DNA of 5,436 nt. Origin: Candidatus Iainarchaeum sp. (GTDB lineage Archaea > Micrarchaeota > Micrarchaeia > Anstonellales > Bilamarchaeaceae). Where the stretch lies: positions 1-5,436 of the forward strand of contig JAQTMJ010000062.1 in NCBI GenBank assembly GCA_028714395.1. Direction: 5' to 3'. The notes below the pieces were generated by a model. That model did not search any database. It worked only from the letters and a program-made list of their open reading frames with translations, and was not told the DNA's origin. Below, one piece after another: positions 5,090-5,436 of the stretch. The position numbers and the translations under genes are program-made. Every line of letters begins with the position of its first letter. The first letter of the stretch is position 1.

Positions 5090-5436
5090 ATGCAGAAAAT
5101 CACTTTCGTTGTGCAGCTTCATGGTGCGCATTCCCCTATGCCTGACGATAAGCAACGGCAGATTAGGTATGCAGAAGGAGCCAAAGAATTCAGAGGGCTA
5201 ATGGGAATGGCGGATAGATTGCCTGACAGATTTAAAAAAATAAGGAAGAACACGAGTGCGCAGTATGCAAACTACTGCAATAAAATGGCAACACTCTGCG
5301 AAACTGGAGGAACCAAAGGCTTGATTCCTAGTGAAAGAGAGCATATGCTCATGCTAATGGATGAAGGAAAGGCGATGAACACGCTTGCCAAGAGAGCGCT
5401 AATTTTGGATCGCATTTCCCAATGGACGATGGGGGT
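5090..5436 (+). CDS. Unrecognised protein, N-terminal part (3' end outside window)
   Basis: An open frame of 115 full codons begins at ATG 5090 and runs off the window with no stop. I recognise no family. The product starts MQKITFVVQLHGAHSP, a short strand-like segment, and then becomes strongly hydrophilic and probably helical. There are basic patches around residues 47-54 (DRFKKIRK), a cysteine pair (C63, C69) too isolated for a zinc site, and a methionine-rich helix at about 85-96 (HMLMLMDEGKAM). There is no signal peptide or membrane segment. It has the best TATA box in the window and a GGTGG ribosome site, which together make it a convincing gene despite the missing end. Its codons (more AGA/AGG, GGA and A/T-ending ones) look less G+C-rich than the neighbours, which may reflect lower expression or later acquisition. 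It is transcribed divergently from the epimerase block across an 86-base spacer. Confidence 0.72.
   Translation, partial: MQKITFVVQLHGAHSPMPDDKQRQIRYAEGAKEFRGLMGMADRLPDRFKKIRKNTSAQYANYCNKMATLCETGGTKGLIPSEREHMLMLMDEGKAMNTLAKRALILDRISQWTMG

Overview
The window looks archaeal. It encodes a geranylgeranylglyceryl phosphate synthase, which makes the first ether bond of archaeal lipids. It also carries the C-terminus of an archaeal/eukaryotic-type glycyl-tRNA synthetase. Start sites are preceded either by GGTG/GAGGTG Shine-Dalgarno motifs matching the archaeal 16S tail, or by a TATA-like element about 25 bases upstream of an apparently leaderless ATG. Genes are very tightly packed, and the closest relative cannot be named from the sequence alone. 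An uncultivated small-genome archaeon (for example a DPANN lineage) would fit, but that is inference.

Layout: (1) Bases 1-304, plus strand: 3' end of glyS. (2) 322-1194, plus: an unrecognised four-helix membrane protein, probably leaderless, with a TATA-like box inside the end of glyS. (3) 1196-5003, minus: a five-gene co-directional block, read from right to left. It encodes an NAD-dependent epimerase/dehydratase (extended SDR), GGGP synthase, an unrecognised 179-residue protein, orotate phosphoribosyltransferase (pyrE) and OMP decarboxylase (pyrF). Gaps are 83, 27 and 28 bases, and pyrE and pyrF overlap by 8 bases. The membrane gene and pyrF converge with a single base between their stop codons. 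(4) 5004-5089: a divergent promoter region. (5) 5090 to the window end, plus: an unrecognised open frame that leaves the window without a stop.

The minus-strand block joins two pathways. PyrE and PyrF carry out the last two steps of de novo UMP synthesis (orotate to OMP to UMP), and their start/stop overlap suggests coupled translation. GGGP synthase starts membrane lipid synthesis. The epimerase probably acts on a nucleotide sugar, for which UMP-derived nucleotides are common carriers, but its substrate cannot be read from the sequence. No stretch longer than 300 bases lacks a gene. I see no RNA genes, CRISPR arrays, insertion sequences or clear mobile elements. Nothing here amounts to a demonstrable new system. 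The best candidates for novelty are the three unrecognised proteins and the bacterial-looking long-form PyrF.
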